DNA of 64,000 nucleotides, from NCBI GenBank assembly GCA_958296225.1, contig OY282456.1, positions 2,294,001-2,358,000 on the forward strand, in the 5' to 3' direction. The DNA comes from an uncultured Dehalococcoidia bacterium (GTDB taxonomy: Bacteria; Chloroflexota; Dehalococcoidia; Lucifugimonadales; UBA3495). A model generated the notes under the pieces. That model was not told the DNA's origin. It saw nothing but the letters and a program-made list of their open reading frames with translations, and did no database searches. The number at the start of each line of letters is the position of its first letter. Within the stretch, counting starts at the first letter, position 1. Both the position numbers and the translations under genes were made by a program. Positions 8,158 through 16,556 of this stretch are shown piece by piece.

Positions 8158-9687
8158 ATGCCCAGCGCGTGCAACGTACCCAGCCGCACCATCTTCACCG
8201 GCGACAACCTGGACATCCTCCGGGGCATCAACTCCGAGTGCGTTGACCTCATCTACCTCGACCCCCCGTTCAACTCCAACCAGAGCTACGCCGCCCCCCT
8301 CGACAGCGAGGCCCGGGGCGCCGAGTTCGACGACGTCTGGACGCTGGGCGATATGAAAGAGGAATGGATTGACGAAATCGAGTTCCGCCGTCCCTCCCTC
8401 TTTCACCTCATCAACGGGGCCAAGCTGGCCCACGGCGAAAGCATGGCCGGCTACCTCACCTTTATGAGCGTGCGCCTGCTGGAAATGCACCGCGTATTGA
8501 AACCCGACGGCAGCATCTACCTGCACTGCGACGATACGGCCGTGCATTACCTGAAAGGCGTTATGGACGCCCTCTTCGGGGCCGGGAACTACGTCAACAA
8601 CATCGTCTGGAAACGCGCCACCTCGCACAACGACCCCAGGCGGTTCGGGCGTATTCTGGACCATCTGCTTTTCTATGCCCGGGGCGCCAACCGCCGGTGG
8701 AACGCCGACGCCGTCACCACCCCTAAAAACGCGGAGGAGCTGCTTAAAGCCTATCCGTCCCAGGACGCGCGCGGACACTATCGCGCCGACAACTTGACCG
8801 GGCCGCGGCACAGCGCAAAACGGGGCAGCCCCAGCACTATGCCCTGGCAAGGCTATGACATCTACGCTATGAACCGGGTCTGGTCGGTGCCCAAAACGGG
8901 GAAATACGCCGAATACATCGCACGGAACTTCATCCCCGGTTATCAGGACATCGCCGGCATCCATGACCGCCTGGATGCGCTGGACAACGCCGGGCTGATA
9001 CATCATCCGCAAAAGGGCCGCTGGCCGGGCCTGAAAAGATACGCCGACGCGGATACCGGCAACCCGGCGCAAAACCTCTTTCTCTACCCGGCCGGCTTTA
9101 CCAACTTCTCGACCAAAGGCGGCGAGTACACCGGATGGAAAACGCAAAAGCCGGTGGCCCTGTTGCAGCAGATTATCAAAGCGTCCTCCAACCCCGGCGA
9201 CCTGGTGCTGGACCCCTTCTGCGGCTGCGCCACCGCCTGCATCGCCGCCGAACAGCTGGGCCGCAATTGGATTGGCATTGACATCCTGCCCGAAGCCGCC
9301 GCCGTGCTGACCGACCGCGCCCGGCGCGAACTGCAAATACCAATGAACGGCGACGACGAACGCCCCTGGGCGGACTGGCAGCCCCTGGTACTAAACGCCC
9401 CGCCCCGCCGCAACGACCTCACGCTGCTCAGCCCGGCCAACCCCCAATCCGATAAAGAACTGCTCTACGCCAGCCAGAACCGCAAGTGCATCGGCTGCGA
9501 ATACGAACTGCCCCTCCACGTGCTGACCATTGACCACATCACCCCCCGCTCCCGGGGCGGCCCGGACGCCATCGGCAACCTGCAACTAATGTGCCACACC
9601 TGCAACGCCATCAAAGGCAACCGCAGCATGGAATACCTGCAAGAGCAGCTGCACCGGCGGGGCATCTTGACCATCGGCGCCGGCTAA
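8158..9687 (+). CDS. DNA methyltransferase fused to HNH endonuclease, copy 1
   Basis: This 509-residue fusion joins a beta-class amino-methyltransferase (N6-adenine or N4-cytosine) to an HNH nuclease. Motif IV, DPPF, is at residues 35-38. The SAM-binding motif I, VLDPFCGCATACIAAEQLG, is near residues 345-363, so the order is IV then I. Residues ~441-490 form a zinc-bound HNH: C444xxC447, D459-H460, N474 and C479xxC482. A methylase and nuclease in one chain could be a self-contained restriction-modification enzyme or a modification-dependent selfish element. The gene has its own TAGACT -10 box at 8133 and GGAGG site at 8146. No specificity subunit or separate restriction gene is next to it. 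A near-identical copy follows directly. Confidence 0.9.
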   Translation: MPSACNVPSRTIFTGDNLDILRGINSECVDLIYLDPPFNSNQSYAAPLDSEARGAEFDDVWTLGDMKEEWIDEIEFRRPSLFHLINGAKLAHGESMAGYLTFMSVRLLEMHRVLKPDGSIYLHCDDTAVHYLKGVMDALFGAGNYVNNIVWKRATSHNDPRRFGRILDHLLFYARGANRRWNADAVTTPKNAEELLKAYPSQDARGHYRADNLTGPRHSAKRGSPSTMPWQGYDIYAMNRVWSVPKTGKYAEYIARNFIPGYQDIAGIHDRLDALDNAGLIHHPQKGRWPGLKRYADADTGNPAQNLFLYPAGFTNFSTKGGEYTGWKTQKPVALLQQIIKASSNPGDLVLDPFCGCATACIAAEQLGRNWIGIDILPEAAAVLTDRARRELQIPMNGDDERPWADWQPLVLNAPPRRNDLTLLSPANPQSDKELLYASQNRKCIGCEYELPLHVLTIDHITPRSRGGPDAIGNLQLMCHTCNAIKGNRSMEYLQEQLHRRGILTIGAG

Positions 9688-9732
9688 CCGGCCTATTTAA
9701 CGACCACTATACTGCCTCCCGGAGGCCGCCTT

Positions 9733-11253
9733 ATGCCCAGCGCGTGCAACGTACCCAGCCGCACCATCTTCACCGGCGACAACCTGGACATCCTCCGGGG
9801 CATCAACTCCGAGTGCGTTGACCTCATCTATCTCGACCCCCCGTTCAACTCCAACCAGAGCTACGCCGCCCCCCTCGACAGCGAAGCCCGGGGCGCCGAG
9901 TTCGACGACGTCTGGACGCTGGACGATATGAAAGAGGAATGGATTGACGAAATCGAGTTCCGCCGTCCCTCCCTCTTTCACCTCATCAACGGGGCCAAGC
10001 TGGCCCACGGCGAAAGCATGGCCGGCTACCTCACCTTTATGAGCGTGCGCCTGCTGGAAATGCACCGCGTATTGAAACCCGACGGCAGCATCTACCTGCA
10101 CTGCGACGATACGGCCGTGCATTACCTGAAAGGCGTTATGGACGCCCTCTTCGGGGCCGGGAACTACGTCAACAACATCGTCTGGAAACGCGCCACCTCG
10201 CACAACGACCCCAGGCGGTTCGGGCGTATCCTGGACCATCTGCTTTTCTATGCCCGGGGCGCCAACCGCCGGTGGAACGCCGACGCCGTCACCATTCCCA
10301 AAGACGCTGCGGAACTGCTTAAAGCCTATCCCTCCCAGGACGCGCGCGGACAATATCGCTCATCCGACTTGACCGGGCCGCGGCACAGCGCGAAACGGGG
10401 CAGCCCCAGCACTATGCCCTGGCAAGGCTATGACATCTACGCTATGAACCGGGTCTGGTCGGTGCCCAAAACCGGGAAATACGCCGAATACATCGCACGG
10501 AACTTCATCCCCGGCTATCAGGACATCGCCGGCATCCATGACCGCCTGGATGCGCTGGACAACGCCGGGCTGATCCATCATCCGCAAAAGGGCCGCTGGC
10601 CGGGCCTGAAAAGATACGCCGACGCGGATACCGGCAACCCGGCGCAAAACCTCTTTCTCTACCCGGCCGGCTTTACCAACTTCTCCACCAAAGGCGGCGA
10701 GTACACCGGATGGAAAACGCAAAAGCCGGTGGCCCTGTTGCAGCAGATTATCAAAGCGTCCTCCAACCCCGGCGACCTGGTGCTGGACCCCTTCTGCGGC
10801 TGCGCCACCGCCTGCATCGCCGCCGAACAGCTGGGCCGCAACTGGATTGGCATTGACATCCTGCCCGAAGCCGCCGCCGTACTGACCGACCGCGCCCGGC
10901 GCGAACTGCAAATCCCAATGAACGGCGACGACGAACACCCCTGGGCGGACTGGCAGCCCCTGGTACTAAACGCCCCGCCCCGCCGCAACGACCTCACGCT
11001 GCTCAGCCCGGCCAACCCCCAATCCGATAAAGAACTGCTCTACGCCAGCCAGAACCGCAAGTGCATCGGCTGCGAATACGAACTGCCCCTCCACGTGCTA
11101 ACCATTGACCACATCACCCCCCGCTCCCGCGGCGGCCCGGACGCCATCGGCAACCTGCAACTAATGTGCCACACCTGCAACGCCATCAAAGGCAACCGCA
11201 GCATGGAATACCTCCGGGAGCAGCTGCACCGGCGGGGCATCCTGTCAATGTGA
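9733..11253 (+). CDS. DNA methyltransferase fused to HNH endonuclease, copy 2
   Basis: This 506-residue protein differs from copy 1 at only about ten positions plus the last few residues (LSM instead of LTIGAG). All methyltransferase motifs and the HNH Cys/His residues are intact. Most changes fall between residues ~187 and 213, which in beta-class enzymes lies between the catalytic and SAM motifs where target recognition is often found. The copy has its own TATACT box at 9708-9713 and the same GGAGGCC ribosome site. The pair arose by recent tandem duplication of about 1.57 kb. Whether both enzymes share one target sequence is unknown. Confidence 0.9.
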   Translation: MPSACNVPSRTIFTGDNLDILRGINSECVDLIYLDPPFNSNQSYAAPLDSEARGAEFDDVWTLDDMKEEWIDEIEFRRPSLFHLINGAKLAHGESMAGYLTFMSVRLLEMHRVLKPDGSIYLHCDDTAVHYLKGVMDALFGAGNYVNNIVWKRATSHNDPRRFGRILDHLLFYARGANRRWNADAVTIPKDAAELLKAYPSQDARGQYRSSDLTGPRHSAKRGSPSTMPWQGYDIYAMNRVWSVPKTGKYAEYIARNFIPGYQDIAGIHDRLDALDNAGLIHHPQKGRWPGLKRYADADTGNPAQNLFLYPAGFTNFSTKGGEYTGWKTQKPVALLQQIIKASSNPGDLVLDPFCGCATACIAAEQLGRNWIGIDILPEAAAVLTDRARRELQIPMNGDDEHPWADWQPLVLNAPPRRNDLTLLSPANPQSDKELLYASQNRKCIGCEYELPLHVLTIDHITPRSRGGPDAIGNLQLMCHTCNAIKGNRSMEYLREQLHRRGILSM

Positions 11254-11384
11254 GACGTGAATGACACATCGCCGCGCGCCTCGCCGGAAACCCGGTCGGG
11301 CCTTCATAATTCCTTGATACTGCCGGCGTAACCTGTTCTCAAATCGCCAGGCCCCCCATCGCAGGGCGGCCCCAGGAGGACAAA

Positions 11385-11969
11385 ATGTTCAACCGCATTC
11401 GCACCATCCGCAAGCGCTGGCTGGTTCTGTTCACCGCCGTGGCCTTGCTCGCCGTCGGCTTGACTGCCGGCGCCGCCTTCGCCGCCGGCGCCCCCGGCCC
11501 CGGCCTGGGGTTCGGCCCCGACCACGACGCGCGCGCCGGGCACGGCCATCGCGACCTGGAAGCCCGGCTGCTCGCCCGGGTCGCCGAAATCATCGACGTT
11601 GACCCGGCAACGCTGCAAAACGCCTTCACCACCGCTTTCAACGAAATCGCCGACGCGGAATTCGCCGCCAAGATGGACGCCCACGTCGCCGACGACACCC
11701 TTACGTCGGAACAGGCCGCCACGGCGAACGCCTGGTTCCGGGGCCGGCCCGCCGACACCGGCGAACTGGCCTTCATCGTCGCCAGTACCGGCAACGCCGA
11801 CAAGGTATCCCGGATGCTCGACCGGGGCGTCGCCAAAGGCTACCTGACCCAGGCCCAGGCCGACGCCATCGCCGACTGGCACAACCGGCGCCCCGACTTC
11901 CTGCCCGAGCGTAGCCACAAACACGGCCGGCACCACCGGGACGGCGACGACGATGACAGCGGCAGCTAA
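11385..11969 (+). CDS. Exported protein of unknown function
   Basis: This 194-residue protein has a clear Sec signal peptide: basic MFNRIRTIRKR, then a hydrophobic stretch WLVLFTAVALLAVGLTA, then an AFA cleavage site near residue 33. The mature part is helical, with a repeated helix-turn-helix look in which LTSEQA..AWFRGRP and LTQAQADAIADWHNRRPD resemble each other. Such motifs occur in short exported proteins of Dehalococcoidia-like genomes. The C-terminus is His/Asp-rich (HKHGRHHRDGDDDDSG), which could bind metal ions. An AGGAGG site lies 5 bases before the ATG. A terminator at 12006 ends the unit. Confidence 0.8.
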   Translation: MFNRIRTIRKRWLVLFTAVALLAVGLTAGAAFAAGAPGPGLGFGPDHDARAGHGHRDLEARLLARVAEIIDVDPATLQNAFTTAFNEIADAEFAAKMDAHVADDTLTSEQAATANAWFRGRPADTGELAFIVASTGNADKVSRMLDRGVAKGYLTQAQADAIADWHNRRPDFLPERSHKHGRHHRDGDDDDSGS

Positions 11970-12005
11970 ACCCTGACCCGCGCCGCGCCGGTGCCGGGCC
12001 CATTG

Positions 12006-12031
12006 GGGGCGGGTTCCAGCCCGCCCCTTTT
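12006..12031 (+). terminator. Intrinsic terminator after the exported-protein gene
   Basis: An 8-bp GC stem (GGGGCGGG at 12006-12013 with CCCGCCCC at 12020-12027) is followed by TTTT. Confidence 0.75.
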
Positions 12032-12049
12032 GCTATACTGCCCGCAAAC

Positions 12050-12150
12050 CCTTACCCTGACCGCCGGAAACCCCTACCCTGACCACCGGAAATCCCTACC
12101 CTGACCGCCGGAAACCCCTACCCTGACCGCCGGAAACCCCCTACCCTGAC
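12050..12150. repeat. 22-bp tandem repeat, about 4.6 units, in front of the AAA ATPase gene
   Basis: Units start at 12050, 12072, 12094, 12116 and (partial) 12138, each with the core CCCTACCCTGACC then GCCGGAAA. The period of 22 bp is close to two helical turns. The array ends 16 bases before the ATG at 12167, so it lies in the leader or promoter. Confidence 0.9.
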
Positions 12151-12166
12151 CAAAAGGACTTGACCA

Positions 12167-13573
12167 ATGTCCACTAACGTTTTACCCCCCACCCTCGGCG
12201 CCTTGCGCGAAAGCGGCTACCACGTGGTCTCCGTCCGCGAGGAAATGCGCCGCAACCTGATTGCCAAAATCCGCGCCGAGGAGCCCGTGTTCCCCGGCAT
12301 CATCGGCTTTGACCAAACCGTTATCCCCCAGCTGGAAAACGCCATCCTGGCCGGGCAGGACATCATCCTGCTGGGCGAGCGCGGGCAGGCCAAAACCCGC
12401 CTCATCCGCGAGATGGTCAACCTGCTGGACGACCGGGTTCCCGTCATCGCCGGCAGCGAACTCAACGACGACCCCTATCAGCCCATCAGCCCCGACGGCA
12501 AGCGCATCGTGGCCGAGCTCGGCGACGACGCCCCCATCGCCTGGATTGGACGCGACGAACGCTATTCCGAAAAACTGGCTACCCCCGACATCTCCATTGC
12601 CGACCTGATTGGCGAAATCGACCCCATCAAAGTTGCCGAGGGCCGCCACCTTTCCGACGAAACCGCCATCCATTACGGCCTGGTGCCCCGCACCAACCGG
12701 GGCATCTTCTGCATCAACGAACTGCCCGACCTGGCCGAACGCATCCAGGTGGGCCTCTTCAACCTGATGGAAGAGCGGGACGTGCAAATCAAGGGCTACC
12801 GCATCCGAATGCCCCTGGACGTCTTCGTGGTCGCCACCGCCAACCCGGAGGACTACACCAACCGGGGCCGCATCGTTACCCCGCTGAAAGACCGCTACGG
12901 CGCCCAGATTCACACCCACTACCCCCGCACCCTCGACGAAGAAATCGCCATTATGCAGCAGGAACGCAAGCGCTTCCCCGACGAGGACCGCGTGGTCGTG
13001 CCTGACTTTATGACCGAAATCGTCGCCGAAGTAACCGCCCGCGCCCGCACCAGCAGCGAAATCAACCAGCGCTCCGGCGTCAGCGTCCGCGTGTCCATCT
13101 CCGACTACGAAACCCTCATCAGCAACGCCCTGCGCCGCAGCATCCGCCAGGGCGAGGCCATCGCCTGCCCCCGCATCAGCGACCTGCCCTATCTCATCGC
13201 CTCCCTCGGCGGCAAGATTGAACTGGAAACCTTCGGCGAGGGCCGCGAAGACCGCCTGGTGGAAGACCTCACCAAGCGGGCCACCCTGGCCATCTTCAGC
13301 CGCTACTGCAACCCGGACGACCTGGACGACATCGTAACTTCCTTCGACCTGGGCAACGCCGTGGAAACGGGCAGCAGCGTTCCCGCCGCCGCCTACGCCG
13401 CCGCCCTGAACAACATCCACGGCCTGCCCGTCGCCGTGGCCATCCTGACCGGCGACGACCAACGCCCCGAAGTGCAAGCCTCCGCAGTCGAATTCCTGCT
13501 GGAAGGACTGCACCTCAACCGCCGGCTCAACTGCGCCCGCACCCCGGCCGGCGGCTACCGCTACGCCCGCTGA
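12167..13573 (+). CDS. Magnesium chelatase subunit I-like / MoxR-type AAA+ ATPase
   Basis: This 468-residue AAA+ protein is of the MoxR/BchI/RavA class. Walker A is GERGQAKTRL (residues ~70-79). The Walker B and sensor stretches are GIFCINELPDL (~178-188) and VVATANPEDY. A lid domain containing the SGVSVRVSISDYETLISNAL segment follows. Such proteins usually remodel partner proteins that carry a VWA domain. None is adjacent; the nearest VWA gene is at 60082. No chlorophyll or cobalamin gene is seen, so chelation is not supported. The start follows an AAAAGGA site and the 22-bp repeat array. Confidence 0.85.
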   Translation: MSTNVLPPTLGALRESGYHVVSVREEMRRNLIAKIRAEEPVFPGIIGFDQTVIPQLENAILAGQDIILLGERGQAKTRLIREMVNLLDDRVPVIAGSELNDDPYQPISPDGKRIVAELGDDAPIAWIGRDERYSEKLATPDISIADLIGEIDPIKVAEGRHLSDETAIHYGLVPRTNRGIFCINELPDLAERIQVGLFNLMEERDVQIKGYRIRMPLDVFVVATANPEDYTNRGRIVTPLKDRYGAQIHTHYPRTLDEEIAIMQQERKRFPDEDRVVVPDFMTEIVAEVTARARTSSEINQRSGVSVRVSISDYETLISNALRRSIRQGEAIACPRISDLPYLIASLGGKIELETFGEGREDRLVEDLTKRATLAIFSRYCNPDDLDDIVTSFDLGNAVETGSSVPAAAYAAALNNIHGLPVAVAILTGDDQRPEVQASAVEFLLEGLHLNRRLNCARTPAGGYRYAR

Positions 13574-13619
13574 GCATTTCGCGCCACCAACCAAACCGCT
13601 GAATATACGGGAGGCCGAT

Positions 13620-14195
13620 ATGACTATGCCCAATCCCACTGCAACCCGGCTCGTAACCCTGGCGGAATACGCGGCCCTGCCGGAATATCCGCGCTACGAG
13701 CTGGTAAAAGGAGTGTTGGTCGAGAAAATGTACGCATCCAGAGAGCATGAACTGACTGTAGTCAGAACCGGCAGCCGGATGAACACCCACGTCGAGGCGC
13801 GCGATTTGGGCGAAGTCTATGGCAGCAACCGGGCATTCGTAACCGGCCCGGAATCGCCGGCCTCATCACGTTTGCCCGACGTGTCTTTCGTCTCCAACGA
13901 AAGGCTGCTGAACCCCGAACTGTTCGGCGCGCTCTTTGACGGCGCCCCCGACCTGGCCGTTGAAGTGCTCTCTCCCGGCAATACCCCACGCGAGATTGCG
14001 CAAAAAGTCGCCGAATACCTGAACGCCGGCAGCAAGGCGGTCTGGGTTTTTGACCCCATCCGACGCACGCTAACCGTCCACACGCCCGACGCGCCGCCCC
14101 AAACTCCTACCGACGGCGCTACGGTGCACGGGGGAGACTATCTGCCCGGCTTTGTGTGCCCCGTCGCCGACCTGCTGCCCCGCCTGCGCCCCTGA
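13620..14195 (+). CDS. Uma2 family (DUF820) protein, first of a five-gene array
   Basis: This is a 191-residue Uma2 protein of standard length. It opens with TLAEYAALPEYPRYELVKGV, has the acidic core in PDLAVEVLSPGNTPREIAQK and ends with VWVFDP and YLPGFVCPVADLLPRL. These are the PD-(D/E)XK-like family landmarks. It is the most divergent of the five tandem copies and so probably the oldest. A GGGAGG site precedes the ATG. The five genes are spaced by only 16-35 bases and may form one transcript. Confidence 0.9.
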   Translation: MTMPNPTATRLVTLAEYAALPEYPRYELVKGVLVEKMYASREHELTVVRTGSRMNTHVEARDLGEVYGSNRAFVTGPESPASSRLPDVSFVSNERLLNPELFGALFDGAPDLAVEVLSPGNTPREIAQKVAEYLNAGSKAVWVFDPIRRTLTVHTPDAPPQTPTDGATVHGGDYLPGFVCPVADLLPRLRP

Positions 14196-14230
14196 CTCCC
14201 GCAGATTCCGTCACGCCCCGGAGGCCCGCT

Positions 14231-14797
14231 ATGACTACCCAGCAACCAACCGCCGCGCCGCCGGTTACGCTGGCCGAATACGCCGCGCTGCCCAAACATC
14301 CCCGCTACGAACTGGTCAAAGGAGCGCTGATTGAGCAAATGGTAGCATCCGAAGAGCATGAACTTACCGTCTCTCTGGTCCACTGGCGATTGTCGGAGCA
14401 CGTCTTCCCCAACGGTTTAGGCCGCGTGTACGGCAGCAACCGGGGGTATGTCACCGGCCCCCATTCGCCGGCCACTTCACGGCTGCCCGACGTTTCGTTC
14501 GTATCCAACGAACGGCTGCCGTCGCGTCCGGCTCCGGTCCTGTTTGCGGGGTCTCCCGACCTGGCCGTGGAAGTGGTTTCGCCGGGAAACTCTCCGGCTG
14601 AAATTGAGCAGAAAATCGCCGAGTATCTGGCGACCGGCAGTCGGGCGGTTTGGGTTATTGACTACATTGCCCGCACCCTCACCGTCCACACCTCCAACGC
14701 GCCCCCGCGCATCCTGACCGATGCCGATACCGTAACCGGCGACGATTACCTGCCCGGTTTCACCTGCCCCGTCGCCAACCTGCTGCCCGCTCGGTAG
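14231..14797 (+). CDS. Uma2 family protein, array type A, copy 1
   Basis: This is a 188-residue Uma2 protein with the EYAALPKHPRYELVKGALIE opening, DLAVEVVSPGNSPAEIEQK core and YLATGSRAVWVIDY segment. It is almost identical to the gene at 15400 (type A copy 2). The few differences include Q/R in the EIEQK/EIERK helix and R/L near the end (PRILTD/PLILTD). The start at 14231 follows GGAGGCCCGCT; the frame extends upstream without a ribosome site. It forms an A-B pair with the next gene. Confidence 0.9.
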   Translation: MTTQQPTAAPPVTLAEYAALPKHPRYELVKGALIEQMVASEEHELTVSLVHWRLSEHVFPNGLGRVYGSNRGYVTGPHSPATSRLPDVSFVSNERLPSRPAPVLFAGSPDLAVEVVSPGNSPAEIEQKIAEYLATGSRAVWVIDYIARTLTVHTSNAPPRILTDADTVTGDDYLPGFTCPVANLLPAR

Positions 14798-14813
14798 GTT
14801 CAGGAGGCCCCCT

Positions 14814-15383
14814 ATGACTACGCAACAACCAACCGCCGCGCCGCCGGTTACGCTGGCCGAGTTTGCCGCATTGCCGGAATACCCCCGCTGCGAACTGGTG
14901 CAAGGAGTGTTAGTTGAACAAATGGCAGCGTCAGATGAACATGAGGAAACCGTGATGCTGGTCGGCCACCGCTTGCTCAATCACGTGCTCCCCAACCGGC
15001 TGGGCCGCGTGTACGGCAGCAACCGCGGCTGCGTCACCGGCCCCCATTCGCCGGCCACTTCCCGGCTGCCCGACGTGTCCTTTGTGTCCAACGCCCGGTT
15101 GAACCGGCCCGACCTGGCGGGAATGCTTTATGATGGCGCCCCCGACCTGGCGGTAGAAATCCTCTCCGACCGCAACACCCCCGCCGAAATCGCCCCAAAG
15201 ATTGCCGACTATCTAAACGCCGGCGGCAAAGCCGTCTGGATAATCAACCTGGGCGCCCGCACCCTCACCGTCCACACCCCCAACGCGCCGCCCCAAACCC
15301 TGACCGACGCCGATACCGTAACCGGCGACGATTACCTGCCCGGTTTCACCTGCCCCGTCGCCAACCTGCTGCCCGCTCGGTAG
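14814..15383 (+). CDS. Uma2 family protein, array type B, copy 1
   Basis: This is a 189-residue Uma2 protein. Its first 13 residues (MTTQQPTAAPPVT) match the type A genes, but the body differs: LVEQMAASDEHEETVMLVGH replaces the type A segment, and the core is DLAVEILSDRNTPAEIAPKI. The type B copy at 15983 has SNTPAEIAQK, so here a helix glutamine next to the core lysine is replaced by proline. That change may disturb the active-site helix. An AGGAGG site lies 7 bases before the ATG. Confidence 0.9.
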   Translation: MTTQQPTAAPPVTLAEFAALPEYPRCELVQGVLVEQMAASDEHEETVMLVGHRLLNHVLPNRLGRVYGSNRGCVTGPHSPATSRLPDVSFVSNARLNRPDLAGMLYDGAPDLAVEILSDRNTPAEIAPKIADYLNAGGKAVWIINLGARTLTVHTPNAPPQTLTDADTVTGDDYLPGFTCPVANLLPAR

Positions 15384-15399
15384 GTTCAGGAGGCCCGCT

Positions 15400-15966
15400 A
15401 TGACTACCCAGCAACCAACCGCCGCGCCGCCGGTTACGCTGGCCGAATACGCCGCGCTGCCCAAACATCCCCGCTACGAACTGGTCAAAGGAGCGCTGAT
15501 TGAGCAAATGGTAGCATCCGAAGAGCATGAACTTACCGTCTCTCTGGTCCACTGGCGATTGTCGGAGCACGTCTTCCCCAACGGTTTAGGCCGCGTGTAC
15601 GGCAGCAACCGGGGGTATGTCACCGGCCCCCATTCGCCGGCCACTTCACGGCTGCCCGACGTTTCGTTCGTATCCAACGAACGGCTGCCGTCGCGTCCGG
15701 CTCCGGTCCTGTTTGCGGGGTCTCCCGACCTGGCCGTGGAAGTGGTTTCGCCGGGAAACTCTCCGGCTGAAATTGAGCGGAAAATCGCCGAGTATCTGGC
15801 GACCGGCAGTCGGGCGGTTTGGGTTATTGACTACATTGCCCGCACCCTCACCGTCCACACCCCCAACGCGCCCCCGCTCATCCTGACCGACGCCGATACC
15901 GTAACCGGCGGCGATTACCTGCCCGGTTTCACCTGCCCCGTCGCCAACCTGCTGCCCGCTCGGTAG
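15400..15966 (+). CDS. Uma2 family protein, array type A, copy 2
   Basis: This 188-residue protein is a recent duplicate of the gene at 14231 with only a handful of changes. The family core (DLAVEVVSPGNSPAEIERK) and the terminal GDYLPGFTCPVANLLPAR are intact. The same AGGAGGCCCGCT leader precedes the start, so expression is probably equal to that of copy 1. Confidence 0.9.
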   Translation: MTTQQPTAAPPVTLAEYAALPKHPRYELVKGALIEQMVASEEHELTVSLVHWRLSEHVFPNGLGRVYGSNRGYVTGPHSPATSRLPDVSFVSNERLPSRPAPVLFAGSPDLAVEVVSPGNSPAEIERKIAEYLATGSRAVWVIDYIARTLTVHTPNAPPLILTDADTVTGGDYLPGFTCPVANLLPAR

Positions 15967-15982
15967 GTTCAGGAGGCCCGCT

Positions 15983-16552
15983 ATGACTACCCAGCAACCA
16001 ACCGCCGCGCCGCCGGTTACGCTGGCCGAATACGCCGCATTGCCGGAATACCCCCGCTGCGAACTGGTGCAAGGAGTGTTAGTTGAACAAATGGCAGCGT
16101 CAGACGAACACGAGGAAACCGTGATGCTGGTCGGCCACCGCTTGCTCAATCACGTGCTCCCCAATCGGCTGGGCCGCGTGTACGGCAGCAACCGCGGCTA
16201 CGTCACCGGCCCCCATTCGCCGGCCACTTCCCGGCTGCCCGATGTGTCCTTTGTGTCCAACGCCCGGTTGAACCGGCCCGACCTGGCGGGAATGCTTTAT
16301 GATGGCGCCCCCGACCTGGCGGTAGAAATCCTCTCCGACAGCAACACCCCCGCCGAAATCGCCCAAAAGATTGCCGACTATCTAAACGCCGGCGGCAAAG
16401 CCGTCTGGATAATCAACTTGGGCGCCCGCACCCTCACCGTCCACACCTCCAACGCGCCCCCGCTCATCCTGACCGATGCCGATACCGTAACCGGCGACGA
16501 TTACCTGCCCGGTTTCACCTGCCCCGTCGCCAACCTGCTGCCCGGCCGGTGA
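15983..16552 (+). CDS. Uma2 family protein, array type B, copy 2
   Basis: This 189-residue protein is the duplicate of the gene at 14814. It keeps the intact helix SNTPAEIAQKIADYL, in contrast to copy 1 where the corresponding Gln is Pro. Its opening EYAALPEYPRCELVQGVLVE agrees with copy 1 except for one residue (EFAALPEY there). It ends the array; the next gene lies on the other strand. Confidence 0.9.
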   Translation: MTTQQPTAAPPVTLAEYAALPEYPRCELVQGVLVEQMAASDEHEETVMLVGHRLLNHVLPNRLGRVYGSNRGYVTGPHSPATSRLPDVSFVSNARLNRPDLAGMLYDGAPDLAVEILSDSNTPAEIAQKIADYLNAGGKAVWIINLGARTLTVHTSNAPPLILTDADTVTGDDYLPGFTCPVANLLPGR

Positions 16553-16556
16553 GCGG

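Larger units (their letters stand above)
14231..16552 (+). repeat. Direct duplication of a 1169-bp two-gene Uma2 unit
   Basis: Type A starts are at 14231 and 15400, and type B starts at 14814 and 15983. Both offsets are exactly 1169 bp, and the DNA including the 16-bp spacers is nearly identical. A single unequal crossover or tandem duplication of an A-B pair explains the A-B-A-B order. Confidence 0.9.

Noticed and set aside
7909..10938. Long minus-strand frames opposite the methyltransferase-HNH genes
   Set aside because: They mirror the duplicated genes and differ between the two copies only as expected for antisense. Only the small gene at 7600-7908 at the end of one of them has its own ribosome site and protein-like content.
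12050..12150. The 22-bp repeats as a CRISPR or leader array
   Set aside because: Units are adjacent without spacers, and no cas gene is in the window.
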